From: Bacteroidales bacterium
GTDB lineage: Bacteria > Bacteroidota > Bacteroidia > Bacteroidales > UBA932
Reading direction: 5' to 3'
DNA length: 39,087 bases
Assembly: GCA_024689985.1 (NCBI GenBank)
Contig: JAILCZ010000056.1
Coordinates: forward strand, 1-39,087
Part shown: piece by piece, positions 23,717-32,444 of the stretch
How positions within the stretch are numbered: the first letter of the stretch is position 1
How the letters are laid out: each line of letters opens with the position of its first letter
The notes under the pieces: generated by a model
Databases searched by the model: none
Seen by the model: the letters and a program-made list of their open reading frames with translations, nothing else
What the model was told of the DNA's origin: nothing
Made by a program: the position numbers and the translations under genes

Positions 23717-24919
23717 TCAGGAGTTCTTTTTATTCTGTTCCGCCCACATTCCAGGAGTCATTCCTTCCAGGGCCCTGAATTTTCTCGAGAAAGAAGATAC
23801 GCTGTCGAATCCGCACAGACTCGCTATCGTATCCTGTCTTTCGTCAGGGTGGGCTGCAATGTAGTCTTTTGCATATCTGATTCTCAGATTATTGAGATAA
23901 TCCGGGAAACTTGTCTCGAAATTTTTGTTCAGGATCTGCGAAATGTATGTCCTGTTGGTCTTCAGGTCTTCGGCTACTTTCGCAATGGTTATGCCTTTGA
24001 TCCTGAAGCCTTCCTGCTCTTCCATATATTTGAAGAAGGCGTCGCTGATCCTGTCGTCCTTGACTAAATCAGGAGTTATCTTCTTCCTTACGGTCTCAGG
24101 TGTGATCGTGTTCTTCTTGTTTGGCCTCATAAAGGCGCTGAAAATTTCCCTTGCGGTGATTTTGTTCTTTGACCTGAGAAGTCCGACTGCAAACAGCTGG
24201 ATAAGCTCAGCCGTCATCAGAAGGGCGAACAGGTCAGTGAGAAGATGGTGCTTGACCAGATATGTCCTGCTGAAGAATATTCTTATAAGTACTATAAGGA
24301 AGATGATCGTGCAATGAAGCGTCTGTACTCTTACCACGTTCAGTTTGTCGCCCTTGAAGTAATGTTTTATGATTGAGCGTGAACTGCCTCTTACATAATG
24401 ATTGAGGTGGAATATGTACATTATTGCAATGAATACATATACGCCAATGGCAGTGCGGTATCCGTATTTTGTGAAAAGAGTGATGGTCTTGTAGAGCGGA
24501 TGGTTGAATGTTTCGTTGTAAGCCCCGTATTCCAGATGCCTGAGATATTCAGCTGAATTCTGGATGCCTGCTACGAAATATAGGACGGTCGCACCTGTAA
24601 ACAGTATTACAGACGGTACTACGGAAATATACATCCAGTCCTTGAACGGGTTTTTCTTCGTAAGTGTCCTGAAATAGATGCAGACGAGAGGGAAGATTAT
24701 CGGGTCCGTGAACATCCTGATGATGTCGGAATATATGAGCATTCGGTCTCCTGCGGCCGCTGTTACCATATTTGCTTCCGCAAAGAAATGGAGGGAAGAC
24801 ATCAGTGTTATGATCATCATAAAGATCTCAGATGGCGTCTTTCCTTTTCTCATTATAAGGAAAAAAGTCATCATCAATGTCACCGTACAAGGCAACAAAA
24901 CTATGAGCTCATGAAACAC
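23717..24919 (-). CDS. Membrane-bound AraC-family regulator (7TM + HTH), copy 1
   Basis: 400 residues with the same layout as its neighbour: seven predicted helices in the first 255 residues, a linker, and an AraC double HTH (about 305-392) with ITIAKVAEDLKTNRTYISQILNK and TIASLCGFDSVSSFSRKFRALEGMTPGMW. The start is a GTG at 24919. It is favoured because MFHELIVLLPCTV lines up residue for residue with MFKTLILLLPCSV of copy 2, and no in-frame ATG comes before the first helix. It is the first gene of the seven-gene minus-strand unit and follows a promoter-like pair of boxes. Two tandem membrane regulators may form a heterodimer or sense related signals; this is inference. Confidence 0.87.
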   Translation of the reverse strand: MFHELIVLLPCTVTLMMTFFLIMRKGKTPSEIFMMIITLMSSLHFFAEANMVTAAAGDRMLIYSDIIRMFTDPIIFPLVCIYFRTLTKKNPFKDWMYISVVPSVILFTGATVLYFVAGIQNSAEYLRHLEYGAYNETFNHPLYKTITLFTKYGYRTAIGVYVFIAIMYIFHLNHYVRGSSRSIIKHYFKGDKLNVVRVQTLHCTIIFLIVLIRIFFSRTYLVKHHLLTDLFALLMTAELIQLFAVGLLRSKNKITAREIFSAFMRPNKKNTITPETVRKKITPDLVKDDRISDAFFKYMEEQEGFRIKGITIAKVAEDLKTNRTYISQILNKNFETSFPDYLNNLRIRYAKDYIAAHPDERQDTIASLCGFDSVSSFSRKFRALEGMTPGMWAEQNKKNS

Positions 24920-24929
24920 TTTTTTGTTT

Positions 24930-24962
24930 GAAATTTACAAATTTTCTTGAAAATTCAACAAA
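24930..24962 (-). promoter_or_regulatory. Candidate promoter for the 7TM-AraC unit
   Basis: On the minus strand TTTG (24962-24959), a 21-base spacer and TAAATTTC (24937-24930) match the Bacteroidota consensus with one mismatch in the -7 box. Transcription would start about ten bases before the GTG at 24919. The -33 box lies inside one arm of the inverted repeat listed next. Confidence 0.5.
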
Positions 24963-25041
24963 TTTATGGCAATTAATCGTTTGGGATGGTATTTTTGCTG
25001 TTTGTTAAATTTGGTTGTTTTCTCAAAAAATTTGTTGAATT
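24952..25041. repeat. 14-base perfect inverted repeat around a divergent control region
   Basis: AATTCAACAAATTT at 24952-24965 is repeated as its exact reverse complement AAATTTGTTGAATT at 25028-25041, with a 62-base spacer. The left arm overlaps the -33 box of the AraC promoter. The spacer holds TATTTTTG and TAAATTTG, two possible plus-strand -7 boxes. It could be a pair of binding sites for a dimeric regulator. In such AT-rich DNA chance is a real alternative. Confidence 0.5.
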
Positions 25042-25179
25042 ATTTATGTTTACCTAATATATTAACAAAAATTACACCCATCTTTGTAATGTCATTTGAC
25101 GAGAGTGACAATTGTGATAATTCTTGCTCTTGTTGGATAGGGTTTTAACAAAATGACGCGATTATTTATTTATTTGGGG

Positions 25180-25212
25180 AGCCAGCACTGAAATATGTGC
25201 TGGCTATTTTTT
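25180..25212 (+). terminator. Orphan intrinsic terminator in the AT-rich gap
   Basis: AGCCAGCAC, loop TGAAATAT, GTGCTGGCT, then ATTTTTT: a perfect nine-base-pair stem with a U-tract on the plus strand. No recognised plus-strand gene precedes it, so it may end a small RNA, a short ORF (24966-25148 is open but unconvincing) or another leader transcript. Confidence 0.75.
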
Positions 25213-25459
25213 AATCCAACGTTCAAATATAGTAATTTTATTTTTATAGGTTTTTCAACTGATCTTCATTTTTGTTGACTCTCCGTTTTCCCTTCGAATC
25301 ATATTATAATAATAAGATAAGGCAGAATAATATTCTCATTCCTAATCTACCTAAAGAAGAAAAACCTAAAGTGCAAGAATTTTTAAATATTTTTATGAAT
25401 ATTCTTTGCGGAGTAAATTTCATTTCCTATTTTTGTGATGCGCTCAATACAGAGCGCTA
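25213..25459. other. AT-rich stretch without a recognised gene
   Basis: A low-GC segment between the orphan terminator and the ilv leader promoter. The 87-residue frame 25272-25535 begins with TTG codons, has no ribosome-binding site and shows no known family. Its last 20 residues are the ilv leader peptide, which explains why the frame looks open. The rest may be a decayed remnant or plain spacer. Confidence 0.5.
25440..25457. repeat. Palindrome GCGCTC-N6-GAGCGC upstream of the ilv leader
   Basis: A perfect six-base inverted repeat GCGCTC AATACA GAGCGC, GC-rich in an AT-rich region and ending two bases before the -7 box TAATTTTG. The position suits an operator for a repressor or activator acting on the ilv promoter. 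Confidence 0.5.
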
Positions 25460-25467
25460 TAATTTTG
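25460..25467 (+). promoter_or_regulatory. -7 box TAATTTTG of the ilv-leu operon
   Basis: TAATTTTG matches TAnnTTTG and ends five bases before the leader ATG at 25473. A TTTG occurs at 25432-25435, 24 bases upstream, slightly farther than the usual 19-21. The palindrome at 25440-25457 fills this spacer. Confidence 0.65.
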
Positions 25468-25472
25468 CAATT

Positions 25473-25535
25473 ATGATTTTAAGTTTATCTATTATCGTCG
25501 TGATTATTCTACCAGTGCTTGTGGTGAAACCATAA
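25473..25535 (+). CDS. ilv leader peptide (attenuation), MILSLSIIVVIILPVLVVKP
   Basis: A 20-residue ORF (ATG at 25473, TAA ending at 25535) encoding MILSLSIIVVIILPVLVVKP: five Ile, five Val and four Leu codons, 14 of 20. It lies between a -7 box and a terminator/antiterminator, directly upstream of ilvD. This is the classical layout for control of a branched-chain amino acid operon by the charging of tRNA-Ile, tRNA-Val and tRNA-Leu. The ORF track shows it only as the tail of a longer frame starting at a TTG (25272-25535). Like the his leader, it starts only a few bases after the -7 box. Confidence 0.9.
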   Translation: MILSLSIIVVIILPVLVVKP

Positions 25536-25611
25536 ACTCTGGGAAGTCGCGCGTAATATAGATTTAAGGATATTAGCGAGCCCTTCTCAGAATATGAGAG
25601 GGGCTCGTTTT
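25507..25611 (+). terminator. ilv attenuator: pause hairpin, antiterminator and terminator
   Basis: Four mutually exclusive strands can be read. Strand 1, TTCTACCAG (25507-25515), lies within the Ile/Leu/Val codons. Strand 2, CTGGGAAGTCGC (25539-25550), pairs with strand 1 (CCAG/CTGG, TTC/GAA) or with strand 3. Strand 3 is GCGAGCCCTTCTCAG (25576-25590). Strand 4, TGAGAGGGGCTCG (25595-25607), pairs with strand 3 over 13 bases (one G-T) and is followed by TTTT. Strands 1:2 and 3:4 give termination; a ribosome stalled on strand 1 allows 2:3. Confidence 0.85.
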
Positions 25612-25643
25612 GCAAGAAGACATTAAAGGATACTATAATTTTT

Positions 25644-27479
25644 ATGAAACATCAATTTCGCAGTGCAGTTACTCAGGAGGGACGCCGAATGGCCGGTGCC
25701 CGTGCACTCTGGGTTGCAAACGGTATGAAGAGGGAGCAGATGGGCAAACCGGTAATCGCCATCGCCAATTCCTTCACTCAGTTCGTTCCGGGTCATACGC
25801 ATCTCCACGATGCGGGACAGATCGTAAAGGCTGAGATAGAGAAGCTCGGCTGTTTCGCGGCTGAATTCAATACCATAGCGGTTGATGACGGTATCGCAAT
25901 GGGCCACGATGGAATGCTGTATTCGCTGCCTTCGCGTGACATAATCGCAGACAGCGTAGAGTATATGTGCAATGCACATAAGGCCGATGCGCTGGTTTGC
26001 ATAAGCAATTGTGACAAAATTACGCCGGGTATGTTGATTGCCGCAATGAGGCTTAACATCCCGACGATTTTTGTAAGTGGCGGTCCTATGGAGGCCGGAG
26101 TCCTCGGCAAGGCCAAACTCGACCTGATCGATGCTATGATCAAGTCAGCGGACCCTACTATGAGCGATGAGGATGTGGCTGAAATCGAAAACCACGCCTG
26201 CCCGACCTGCGGCAGCTGCTCTGGTATGTTCACTGCCAATTCTATGAACTGCCTTACGGAGGCTATCGGACTTTCTCTTCCGGGAAACGGAACCATCCTC
26301 GCGACCCACAGGAACAGAATAGAACTTCTCTTCAAGAAGGCTGCCCGCCTTATCGTTGAGAATGCCTATAAATATTATAGGGATGGTGACGAAAGCGTTC
26401 TTCCAAGAAGCATCGCTACCCGTCAGGCCTTCCTGAATGCAATGACTCTCGATATCGCAATGGGCGGATCCACAAATACCGTCCTCCATCTTCTCGCCGT
26501 CGCCAATGAGGCTCAGGCTGATTTCAAGATGCAGGATATCGATATGCTTTCGAGAAAGGTTCCTTGCATCTGCAAGGTCGCTCCTAATACTGCAAAATAC
26601 CATATCCAGGATGTGAACCGTGCAGGTGGCATCGTCGGCATTATGAATGAGCTCGCCAAGGGCGGTCTCGTGGATACTTCCCTCAAGAGAGTGGACGGTA
26701 TGACGCTTGCCGAGGAAATAGAGAAGTACAATCTTCTCGGAAATCCTACGGATGAGGCCAGGAAGGTTTATTCCAGCGCTCCTGGAAACAGATATAACAT
26801 TGTCCTCGGCAGCCAGGAAAATTATTATGACGAGTTTGACCTTGACAGGGAGAACGGATGCATCAGGGATCTTCAGCACGCCTATACCAAGGACGGCGGT
26901 CTCGGCGTCCTCTTCGGAAACATCGCTCAGGACGGCTGCGTTATCAAGACTGCCGGCGTGGATGAGTCCATCTGGCATTTCGAGGGAACTGCGAAGGTGT
27001 TCGATTCCCAAGAGGCTGCCTGCGACGGCATCCTCGGCGGAAAGGTCAAGAGCGGTGACGTCGTCGTCATCCTCTATGAAGGTCCTAAGGGTGGCCCTGG
27101 TATGCAGGAAATGCTTTATCCTACATCTTATATAAAGAGTATGCATCTTGGCAAGGAATGTGCTTTGATTACCGACGGCCGTTTCAGCGGTGGCACATCG
27201 GGTCTGAGCATCGGTCATATTTCTCCTGAAGCTGCCGCCGGCGGAAATGTCGGCCTGCTCCGTGACGGAGATGTCATTGAAATCGACATTCCTTCAAGAA
27301 AGATAAATGTACGCCTTTCGGATGAAGAGCTCGCTCAGCGTAGAAAGGAAGAGGAGGCAAGAGGCAAGAAGGCCTTCACCCCTCCGTTCAGACAGAGAAC
27401 AGTCAGCAAGGCCCTCAAGGCTTATGCCGCTATGGTCAGCTCAGCTGACAAGGGTGCAGTCAGAATCATTGAAGATTAA
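25644..27479 (+). CDS. ilvD: IlvD: dihydroxyacid dehydratase
   Basis: 611 residues, the usual length. Iron-sulfur ligand regions are visible: [11 protein letters not shown] and [19 protein letters not shown], followed by [43 protein letters not shown] and [16 protein letters not shown]. It dehydrates dihydroxyacids to the 2-keto acids of valine and isoleucine synthesis. It is the first structural gene after the attenuator, with the ATG 33 bases after the terminator. The gap to ilvB is seven bases. Confidence 0.97.
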   Translation: MKHQFRSAVTQEGRRMAGARALWVANGMKREQMGKPVIAIANSFTQFVPGHTHLHDAGQIVKAEIEKLGCFAAEFNTIAVDDGIAMGHDGMLYSLPSRDIIADSVEYMCNAHKADALVCISNCDKITPGMLIAAMRLNIPTIFVSGGPMEAGVLGKAKLDLIDAMIKSADPTMSDEDVAEIENHACPTCGSCSGMFTANSMNCLTEAIGLSLPGNGTILATHRNRIELLFKKAARLIVENAYKYYRDGDESVLPRSIATRQAFLNAMTLDIAMGGSTNTVLHLLAVANEAQADFKMQDIDMLSRKVPCICKVAPNTAKYHIQDVNRAGGIVGIMNELAKGGLVDTSLKRVDGMTLAEEIEKYNLLGNPTDEARKVYSSAPGNRYNIVLGSQENYYDEFDLDRENGCIRDLQHAYTKDGGLGVLFGNIAQDGCVIKTAGVDESIWHFEGTAKVFDSQEAACDGILGGKVKSGDVVVILYEGPKGGPGMQEMLYPTSYIKSMHLGKECALITDGRFSGGTSGLSIGHISPEAAAGGNVGLLRDGDVIEIDIPSRKINVRLSDEELAQRRKEEEARGKKAFTPPFRQRTVSKALKAYAAMVSSADKGAVRIIED

Positions 27480-27486
27480 TTATAAA

Positions 27487-29199
27487 ATGGAAGCAGAAAA
27501 GTTCAGAGGATCGGAGATATTCCTCAAGTCTCTCCTGGCTGAGGGCGTTGATACGCTCTTCGGTTATCCGGGAGGCCAGAATGTCGCTATCTACGACAAG
27601 ATCTACGATTATAAGGACAGGATCCGTCATATCCTTGTCCGTCACGAGCAGGGTGCGGTTCACGCCGCACAGGGTTATGCCCGAGTCAAGGGCAAGGCCG
27701 GCGTCGTGCTGGTGACTTCAGGCCCGGGTGCCACGAATGTCATCACAGGTATCGCCGATGCAATGATTGATTCCACTCCTCTCGTGGTCATCGCAGGTCA
27801 GGTCGGTACTGCTCTGCTTGGTACCGATGCCTTCCAGGAGACTGACGTGCTCGGTATGACGATTCCTATCACGAAGTGGAGCTATCAGATCCGTCGTCCT
27901 GAGGATGTGGCCTGGGCTGTTGCCCGTGCTTTCTACATCGCTCAGAGCGGTCGTCCGGGCCCTGTCGTCCTCGACTTCACCCGTGACGCCCAGGTAGGCG
28001 AGGCTGAATTCGAATTCAAGAAGTGCGATTTCATCAGAAGCTATGTTCCTGTTCCGGAACCTTCTAAGGATGCAATTGCAGAGGCTGCAAAGATGATTGA
28101 TGCAGCGAAGAAGCCTTTCGTTGTCTTCGGCCAGGGTATAGTCCAGTCAGGTGCCGAGAAGGCTCTCGCTGATTTCATCGGCAAGGCCGGCATTCCTGCC
28201 GCATCGACTCTGCTTGGTCTGAGCGCCCTCCGTTCCGACAATCCTCACTACAAAGGAATGGTCGGTATGCACGGAAACATCGCAGCCAACATAATGACTC
28301 AGGAATGTGACCTGCTCATCGCAGTGGGTATGCGTTTCGATGACCGTGTGACCGGTACGACTTCCACTTATGCGAAGCAGGCCAAAAAGATCCACATCGA
28401 CATCGATGCTTCAGAGATCGGCAAGAACATCCCTGTTGACCTCGGCATCCTCGGAGACGCAAGGACTGTTCTTGAGAAACTTACTTCGCTCGTGAAGGCT
28501 TCTGACCACTCTGAGTGGGAAAAGACGGCCGACAAGTGCTACGAGGTGGAGAATTCCAAGGTCATCAATCCCGAAATCCATCCTGGCAAGGGATATATCA
28601 ATATGGGCGAAGTCGTGGATACTGTCGCTACCGTCTCAAAGGGTGACGTCGTTGTCATCACTGACGTAGGACAGAACCAGATGCACGCAGCCCGCTATTC
28701 CAAGTTCGTCAAGACCCGCAGCATGGTTACTTCCGGCGGTCTCGGAACTATGGGATTCGGTCTTCCTGCCGCAATCGGTGCGAAGATTGCCGATCCTTCC
28801 CGTCAGGTTGTCCTCTTCCTCGGAGACGGCGGTCTCCAGATGACAATCGAGGAACTCGGTACTATTATGCAGGAGGGTACGGGCGTGAAGATCGTCCTTC
28901 TGAACAACAACTGGCTCGGCAACGTGCGTATGTGGCAGCAGCTCTTCTGGGATGAGCGTTATTCATATACAAGGATGACGAATCCTGACTACGGCAAGAT
29001 TTCTTCGGCATACGGAATCAAGAACCGTCTGGTCGAGAAGAGGGAAGACCTCGAGGATGCTGTCAGGGAGATGCTCAGCGACGATGCTCCTTTCCTTCTT
29101 GAGGTAAGGGTTGTTGAGGAGGGAATGGTATTCCCTATGGTTCCTCCGGGAAAGAGCGTGAACGAAATTATGCTTACTGAGAAAGAATGGTACAAATAA
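27487..29199 (+). CDS. ilvB: IlvB: acetolactate synthase large subunit
   Basis: 570 residues from the ATG at 27487 (MEAEKFRGSE). The track start at 27307 lies within ilvD and is rejected. It is a thiamine-diphosphate enzyme with FGYPGG, the catalytic Glu54 in VRHEQGAVHAA, TSGPGATNVITGIADA, the FAD/middle domain (about 190-330), and the ThDP motif GDGGLQMTIEEL ending in NNNWLGNVRMWQQLF. It joins two pyruvates, or pyruvate and 2-ketobutyrate, in the first common step. Its stop overlaps the ilvN start as TAATG. Confidence 0.97.
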   Translation: MEAEKFRGSEIFLKSLLAEGVDTLFGYPGGQNVAIYDKIYDYKDRIRHILVRHEQGAVHAAQGYARVKGKAGVVLVTSGPGATNVITGIADAMIDSTPLVVIAGQVGTALLGTDAFQETDVLGMTIPITKWSYQIRRPEDVAWAVARAFYIAQSGRPGPVVLDFTRDAQVGEAEFEFKKCDFIRSYVPVPEPSKDAIAEAAKMIDAAKKPFVVFGQGIVQSGAEKALADFIGKAGIPAASTLLGLSALRSDNPHYKGMVGMHGNIAANIMTQECDLLIAVGMRFDDRVTGTTSTYAKQAKKIHIDIDASEIGKNIPVDLGILGDARTVLEKLTSLVKASDHSEWEKTADKCYEVENSKVINPEIHPGKGYINMGEVVDTVATVSKGDVVVITDVGQNQMHAARYSKFVKTRSMVTSGGLGTMGFGLPAAIGAKIADPSRQVVLFLGDGGLQMTIEELGTIMQEGTGVKIVLLNNNWLGNVRMWQQLFWDERYSYTRMTNPDYGKISSAYGIKNRLVEKREDLEDAVREMLSDDAPFLLEVRVVEEGMVFPMVPPGKSVNEIMLTEKEWYK

Positions 29200-29774
29200 T
29201 GGATAAAGCGATGGAAAACGAAAACACACTCTATACTGTAACTGTATATACAGAAAACCAGGTCGGTCTCCTGAGTGCCATATCCAGCATTTTCACCAGA
29301 CGAAGCCTCAATATCTGGTCTCTGACCGTCAGCGCTTCATCCATCAAGGATGTGCACAAGTTTACGATCACGACCCATACGACAAGCGAGAAGATCGCGG
29401 CCGTGGTGAAGCAGCTCGAAAAGAGAGTTGACGTTATCAAGGCCTTCTTCTATACGAATGACGATATCGTCTACAGGGAAGTGGCCCTCTACAAGGTAGA
29501 GACCTGCAACCTGCTTGAGAGCAATGCGCTTGAGGATCTTCTCCTCAAGTTCAATGCGAGAATCCTCGAGATGAACAAGGTCTTCACGGTCCTCCAGAAA
29601 ACTGGACATTGCGAAGATACCGTAGCCCTCTACGAGGCTCTCAAAAAACTGGGACCTGTCCTCCAGTTCACCCGCTCCGGCCGTGTGGCCGTTACCAAGG
29701 GCGACCACGAGCTTGTGGACGAGTTCCTCGCAGAACGCGAAATTGAAAGAAAGAAAATTGAAATGAATAAATAA
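29199..29774 (+). CDS. ilvN: IlvN: acetolactate synthase small (regulatory) subunit
   Basis: 191 residues if started at the ATG at 29199 that overlaps the ilvB stop; ATGs at 29187 and 29211 are alternatives. An N-terminal ACT domain (YTVTVYTENQVGLLSAISSIFTRRSLNI) binds valine in family members, and the C-terminal half (NLLESNALEDLLLKFNARIL, ALYEALKKLGPVLQFTRSGRVAVTKG) fits the small-subunit C-terminal domain. It activates IlvB and confers feedback inhibition. There is a 19-base gap to ilvC. Confidence 0.94.
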   Translation: MDKAMENENTLYTVTVYTENQVGLLSAISSIFTRRSLNIWSLTVSASSIKDVHKFTITTHTTSEKIAAVVKQLEKRVDVIKAFFYTNDDIVYREVALYKVETCNLLESNALEDLLLKFNARILEMNKVFTVLQKTGHCEDTVALYEALKKLGPVLQFTRSGRVAVTKGDHELVDEFLAEREIERKKIEMNK

Positions 29775-29793
29775 TTTTTATCCAAAAAGTATT

Positions 29794-30843
29794 ATGGCAA
29801 AAATGAACTTTGGCGGTGTAATTGAAAATGTAATCACCCGCGATGAATTCACTCTCGAGAAGGCTCGTGAGATTCTCAAGAACGAAACAATTGCTGTCCT
29901 CGGTTATGGCGTACAGGGCCCTGGTCAGTCACAGAACCTGCGTGACAATGGCTTCAACGTTATCGTCGGCCAGCGTCCAGGCAAGACTTACGAGAAGGCT
30001 GTCGCTGACGGCTGGGTTCCTGGCAAGACTCTCTTCTCTATTGAAGAGGCTGCTGAAAAGGGTACCATCGTAATGTGCCTTCTTTCTGATGCTGCAGTTA
30101 TGTCAGTATGGCCTACTCTCAAGCCACACCTCACTGCAGGCAAGGCTCTCTACTTCAGCCACGGTTTCGCAATTACCTGGAGCGACCGTACAGGATGCGT
30201 TCCTCCAAAGGACATCGACGTCATTATGGTAGCTCCTAAGGGTTCAGGTACTTCACTCCGTACTATGTTCCTCGAGGGCCGCGGACTCAACTCTTCTTAC
30301 GCAGTTTACCAGGATGTTACCGGAAAGGCTGCTGACCGTACTCTTGCCCTCGGTATCGGTATCGGTTCAGGTTACCTCTTTGAGACTACATTCCAGCGTG
30401 AGGCTACTTCAGACCTTACAGGTGAGCGCGGATCTCTTATGGGAGCCATCCAGGGTCTTCTCCAGGCTCAGTACGAGGTTCTTCGTGAGCACGGTCACTC
30501 TCCAAGCGAGGCTTTCAACGAGACAGTCGAAGAGCTTACTCAGTCTCTTATGCCTCTCTTCGCTGAGAAGGGTATGGACTGGATGTATGCAAACTGCTCT
30601 ACGACGGCTCAGCGTGGTGCCCTCGATTGGTACCCTCGCTTCCACGATGCTGTAAAGCCTGTTCTCGAGTGGCTCTACCTCTCAGTCAAGACAGGTAACG
30701 AGGCTCAGATCTCTATCGACAGCAACTCTAAGCCTGACTACCGCGAGAAGCTCAACAAGGAGCTCGAGGTTCTTCACAACAGCGAGATGTGGCGTGCAGC
30801 CGAGACTGTCCGTCAGCTCCGTCCTGAGAACGAGAAGAAGTAA
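29794..30843 (+). CDS. ilvC: IlvC: ketol-acid reductoisomerase
   Basis: 349 residues, so closer to the short class I form than to the long E. coli type. A Rossmann domain with AVLGYGVQGPGQSQNLRDNG and the cofactor loop VGQRPGKTYEKA is followed by MVAPKGSGTSLR, then the knotted helical domain with DLTGERGSLMGAIQGLLQAQYEVL and the metal ligands in EAFNETVEELTQSLM. It converts acetolactate to dihydroxyisovalerate with NAD(P)H and Mg2+. Codon use leans to C/T-ending codons more than its neighbours, which may reflect high expression. A strong hairpin follows the stop. Confidence 0.96.
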   Translation: MAKMNFGGVIENVITRDEFTLEKAREILKNETIAVLGYGVQGPGQSQNLRDNGFNVIVGQRPGKTYEKAVADGWVPGKTLFSIEEAAEKGTIVMCLLSDAAVMSVWPTLKPHLTAGKALYFSHGFAITWSDRTGCVPPKDIDVIMVAPKGSGTSLRTMFLEGRGLNSSYAVYQDVTGKAADRTLALGIGIGSGYLFETTFQREATSDLTGERGSLMGAIQGLLQAQYEVLREHGHSPSEAFNETVEELTQSLMPLFAEKGMDWMYANCSTTAQRGALDWYPRFHDAVKPVLEWLYLSVKTGNEAQISIDSNSKPDYREKLNKELEVLHNSEMWRAAETVRQLRPENEKK

Positions 30844-30865
30844 TCTTAGGATTTTTTGATCTTTC

Positions 30866-30905
30866 GTATGACCTGTCCCCGGACAGGGACAGGCCATACT
30901 TTTTT
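30866..30905 (+). terminator. Terminator-like hairpin between ilvC and leuA
   Basis: GTATGaCCTGTCCC, loop CGGACA, GGGACAGGcCATAC, then six T residues: a 14-position stem with one mismatch. It should end or reduce transcription after ilvC. I see no clear TAnnTTTG promoter or leader peptide between it and leuA, so partial read-through may set lower leu gene expression. Confidence 0.8.
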
Positions 30906-30940
30906 AACTTAAACATCATTACTCTATCACTTTAATTGAA

Positions 30941-32440
30941 ATGGACAAGAACAGAGTTTATATTTTTGATACGACGCTCCGCGATGGAGAACAGGTGCCC
31001 GGATGCCAGTTGAATACGGTTGAAAAGATTCAGGTAGCGAAGGCCCTAGAGGGACTAGGTGTCGATGTCATCGAGGCCGGTTTTCCCGTTTCCTCTCCTG
31101 GAGATTTCAATTCCGTGATAGAAATTTCCAAGGCTGTGACCTGGCCTACTATCTGTGCGCTCACACGTGCGGTTGAGAAGGACATTGACGCGGCTGCGGA
31201 TGCTTTGAAGTATGCAAAGCACAAGAGAATCCATACCGGTATCGGTACTTCGGAGTCTCATATCCGTTATAAATTCAACTCTACTCCTGAAGAGATTCTT
31301 GAGCGCGCCGTCAAGGCCGTGAAGTATGCCAAGAAGTATGTCGAGGACGTGGAGTTCTATGCTGAGGATGCAGGACGTACCGACAATGAGTACCTTGCGA
31401 GAGTGGTCGAGGCCGTGATCGCTGCAGGTGCCACCGTCGTCAACATCCCTGATACCACCGGATACTGTCTGCCGTCAGAGTACGGAGCGAAGATCAAGTA
31501 TCTTATGGATCACGTCCAGAACATCGACAAGGCGACTATTTCAACGCACTGTCACAATGACCTCGGAATGGCTACCGCCAACACTATGGCCGGTATCCTC
31601 AATGGAGCCCGCCAGGTTGAGGTTACGATCAACGGCATCGGAGAGCGTGCCGGAAATACGTCTCTCGAAGAAGTGGCTATGATTCTCAAATGCCACAAGG
31701 GCATCGGCATCGACACGAACATCAATACGCAGAAGATCTATCCGATCAGCCGTATGGTATCCAACCTTATGAATATGCCTGTTCAGCCGAACAAGGCCAT
31801 CGTCGGTAAGAATGCCTTCGCCCACTCATCCGGAATTCATCAGGACGGTGTCCTCAAGAATGTCCAGACCTATGAGATCATCGATCCGCACGACGTGGGT
31901 GTCGATGACAACAGCATCGTGCTTACCGCAAGAAGCGGTCACGCTGCCGTCAAGTATCGTCTCGAATGTCTCGGCGTAAAGGTCGAGGGTGAGAAACTTG
32001 ACAAAATTTACAAGGATTTCCTCGTGCTTGCCGACAAGAAGAAGCAGGTCAATGACGACGACCTTCTCGTGCTTGCAGGTGCTGAGCGCACCGAGGCTCA
32101 CAACATCAAGCTTGACTATCTCCAGGTTACCACCGGTAAGGGTCTCAAGCCTGTTGCCAGCATCGGTCTCGACATCTCTGGTGAGAAGTTCCAGGCTGCA
32201 GATACCGGTAACGGTCCTGTGGATGCCGCAATCAATGCCCTCAAGCAGATTATCCGCCGCAAGATGACCATCAAGGAGTTCACGATCCAGAACATCAATT
32301 CAGGATCGGACGATATGGCCAAGGTGCATATGCAGGTGGAGTTCAACAAGCACGTTTATTATGGCTTCGGCGCAAATACCGACATCGTGACTGCGTCGGT
32401 CGAGGCCTATATCGATTGTATAAATAAATTTACAAAATAA
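30941..32440 (+). CDS. leuA: LeuA: 2-isopropylmalate synthase
   Basis: 499 residues. A DRE-TIM barrel with [27 protein letters not shown], the metal ligands in [15 protein letters not shown], and [14 protein letters not shown] is followed by [12 protein letters not shown]. The C-terminal LeuA dimer/allosteric domain (about 385-499) carries leucine feedback in family members. It condenses acetyl-CoA with 2-ketoisovalerate, the first step of leucine synthesis. It starts the leu half of the cluster and is five bases or less from leuC. Confidence 0.95.
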   Translation: MDKNRVYIFDTTLRDGEQVPGCQLNTVEKIQVAKALEGLGVDVIEAGFPVSSPGDFNSVIEISKAVTWPTICALTRAVEKDIDAAADALKYAKHKRIHTGIGTSESHIRYKFNSTPEEILERAVKAVKYAKKYVEDVEFYAEDAGRTDNEYLARVVEAVIAAGATVVNIPDTTGYCLPSEYGAKIKYLMDHVQNIDKATISTHCHNDLGMATANTMAGILNGARQVEVTINGIGERAGNTSLEEVAMILKCHKGIGIDTNINTQKIYPISRMVSNLMNMPVQPNKAIVGKNAFAHSSGIHQDGVLKNVQTYEIIDPHDVGVDDNSIVLTARSGHAAVKYRLECLGVKVEGEKLDKIYKDFLVLADKKKQVNDDDLLVLAGAERTEAHNIKLDYLQVTTGKGLKPVASIGLDISGEKFQAADTGNGPVDAAINALKQIIRRKMTIKEFTIQNINSGSDDMAKVHMQVEFNKHVYYGFGANTDIVTASVEAYIDCINKFTK

Positions 32441-32444
32441 AAGG

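Noticed and set aside
24966-25148. 60-residue ORF rich in Leu, Cys and Asn
   Set aside because: It has an ATG but no ribosome-binding site or family, and AT-rich DNA readily gives such frames. It is kept only as part of the small-transcript question.
25272-25535. 87-residue ORF before ilvD taken as a membrane protein
   Set aside because: It starts with TTG and has no ribosome-binding site. Its hydrophobic tail is the ilv leader peptide, which has its own ATG and -7 box.
26145-27218. 357-residue minus-strand frame inside ilvD
   Set aside because: It is antisense to conserved ilvD motifs and has no recognisable domain.
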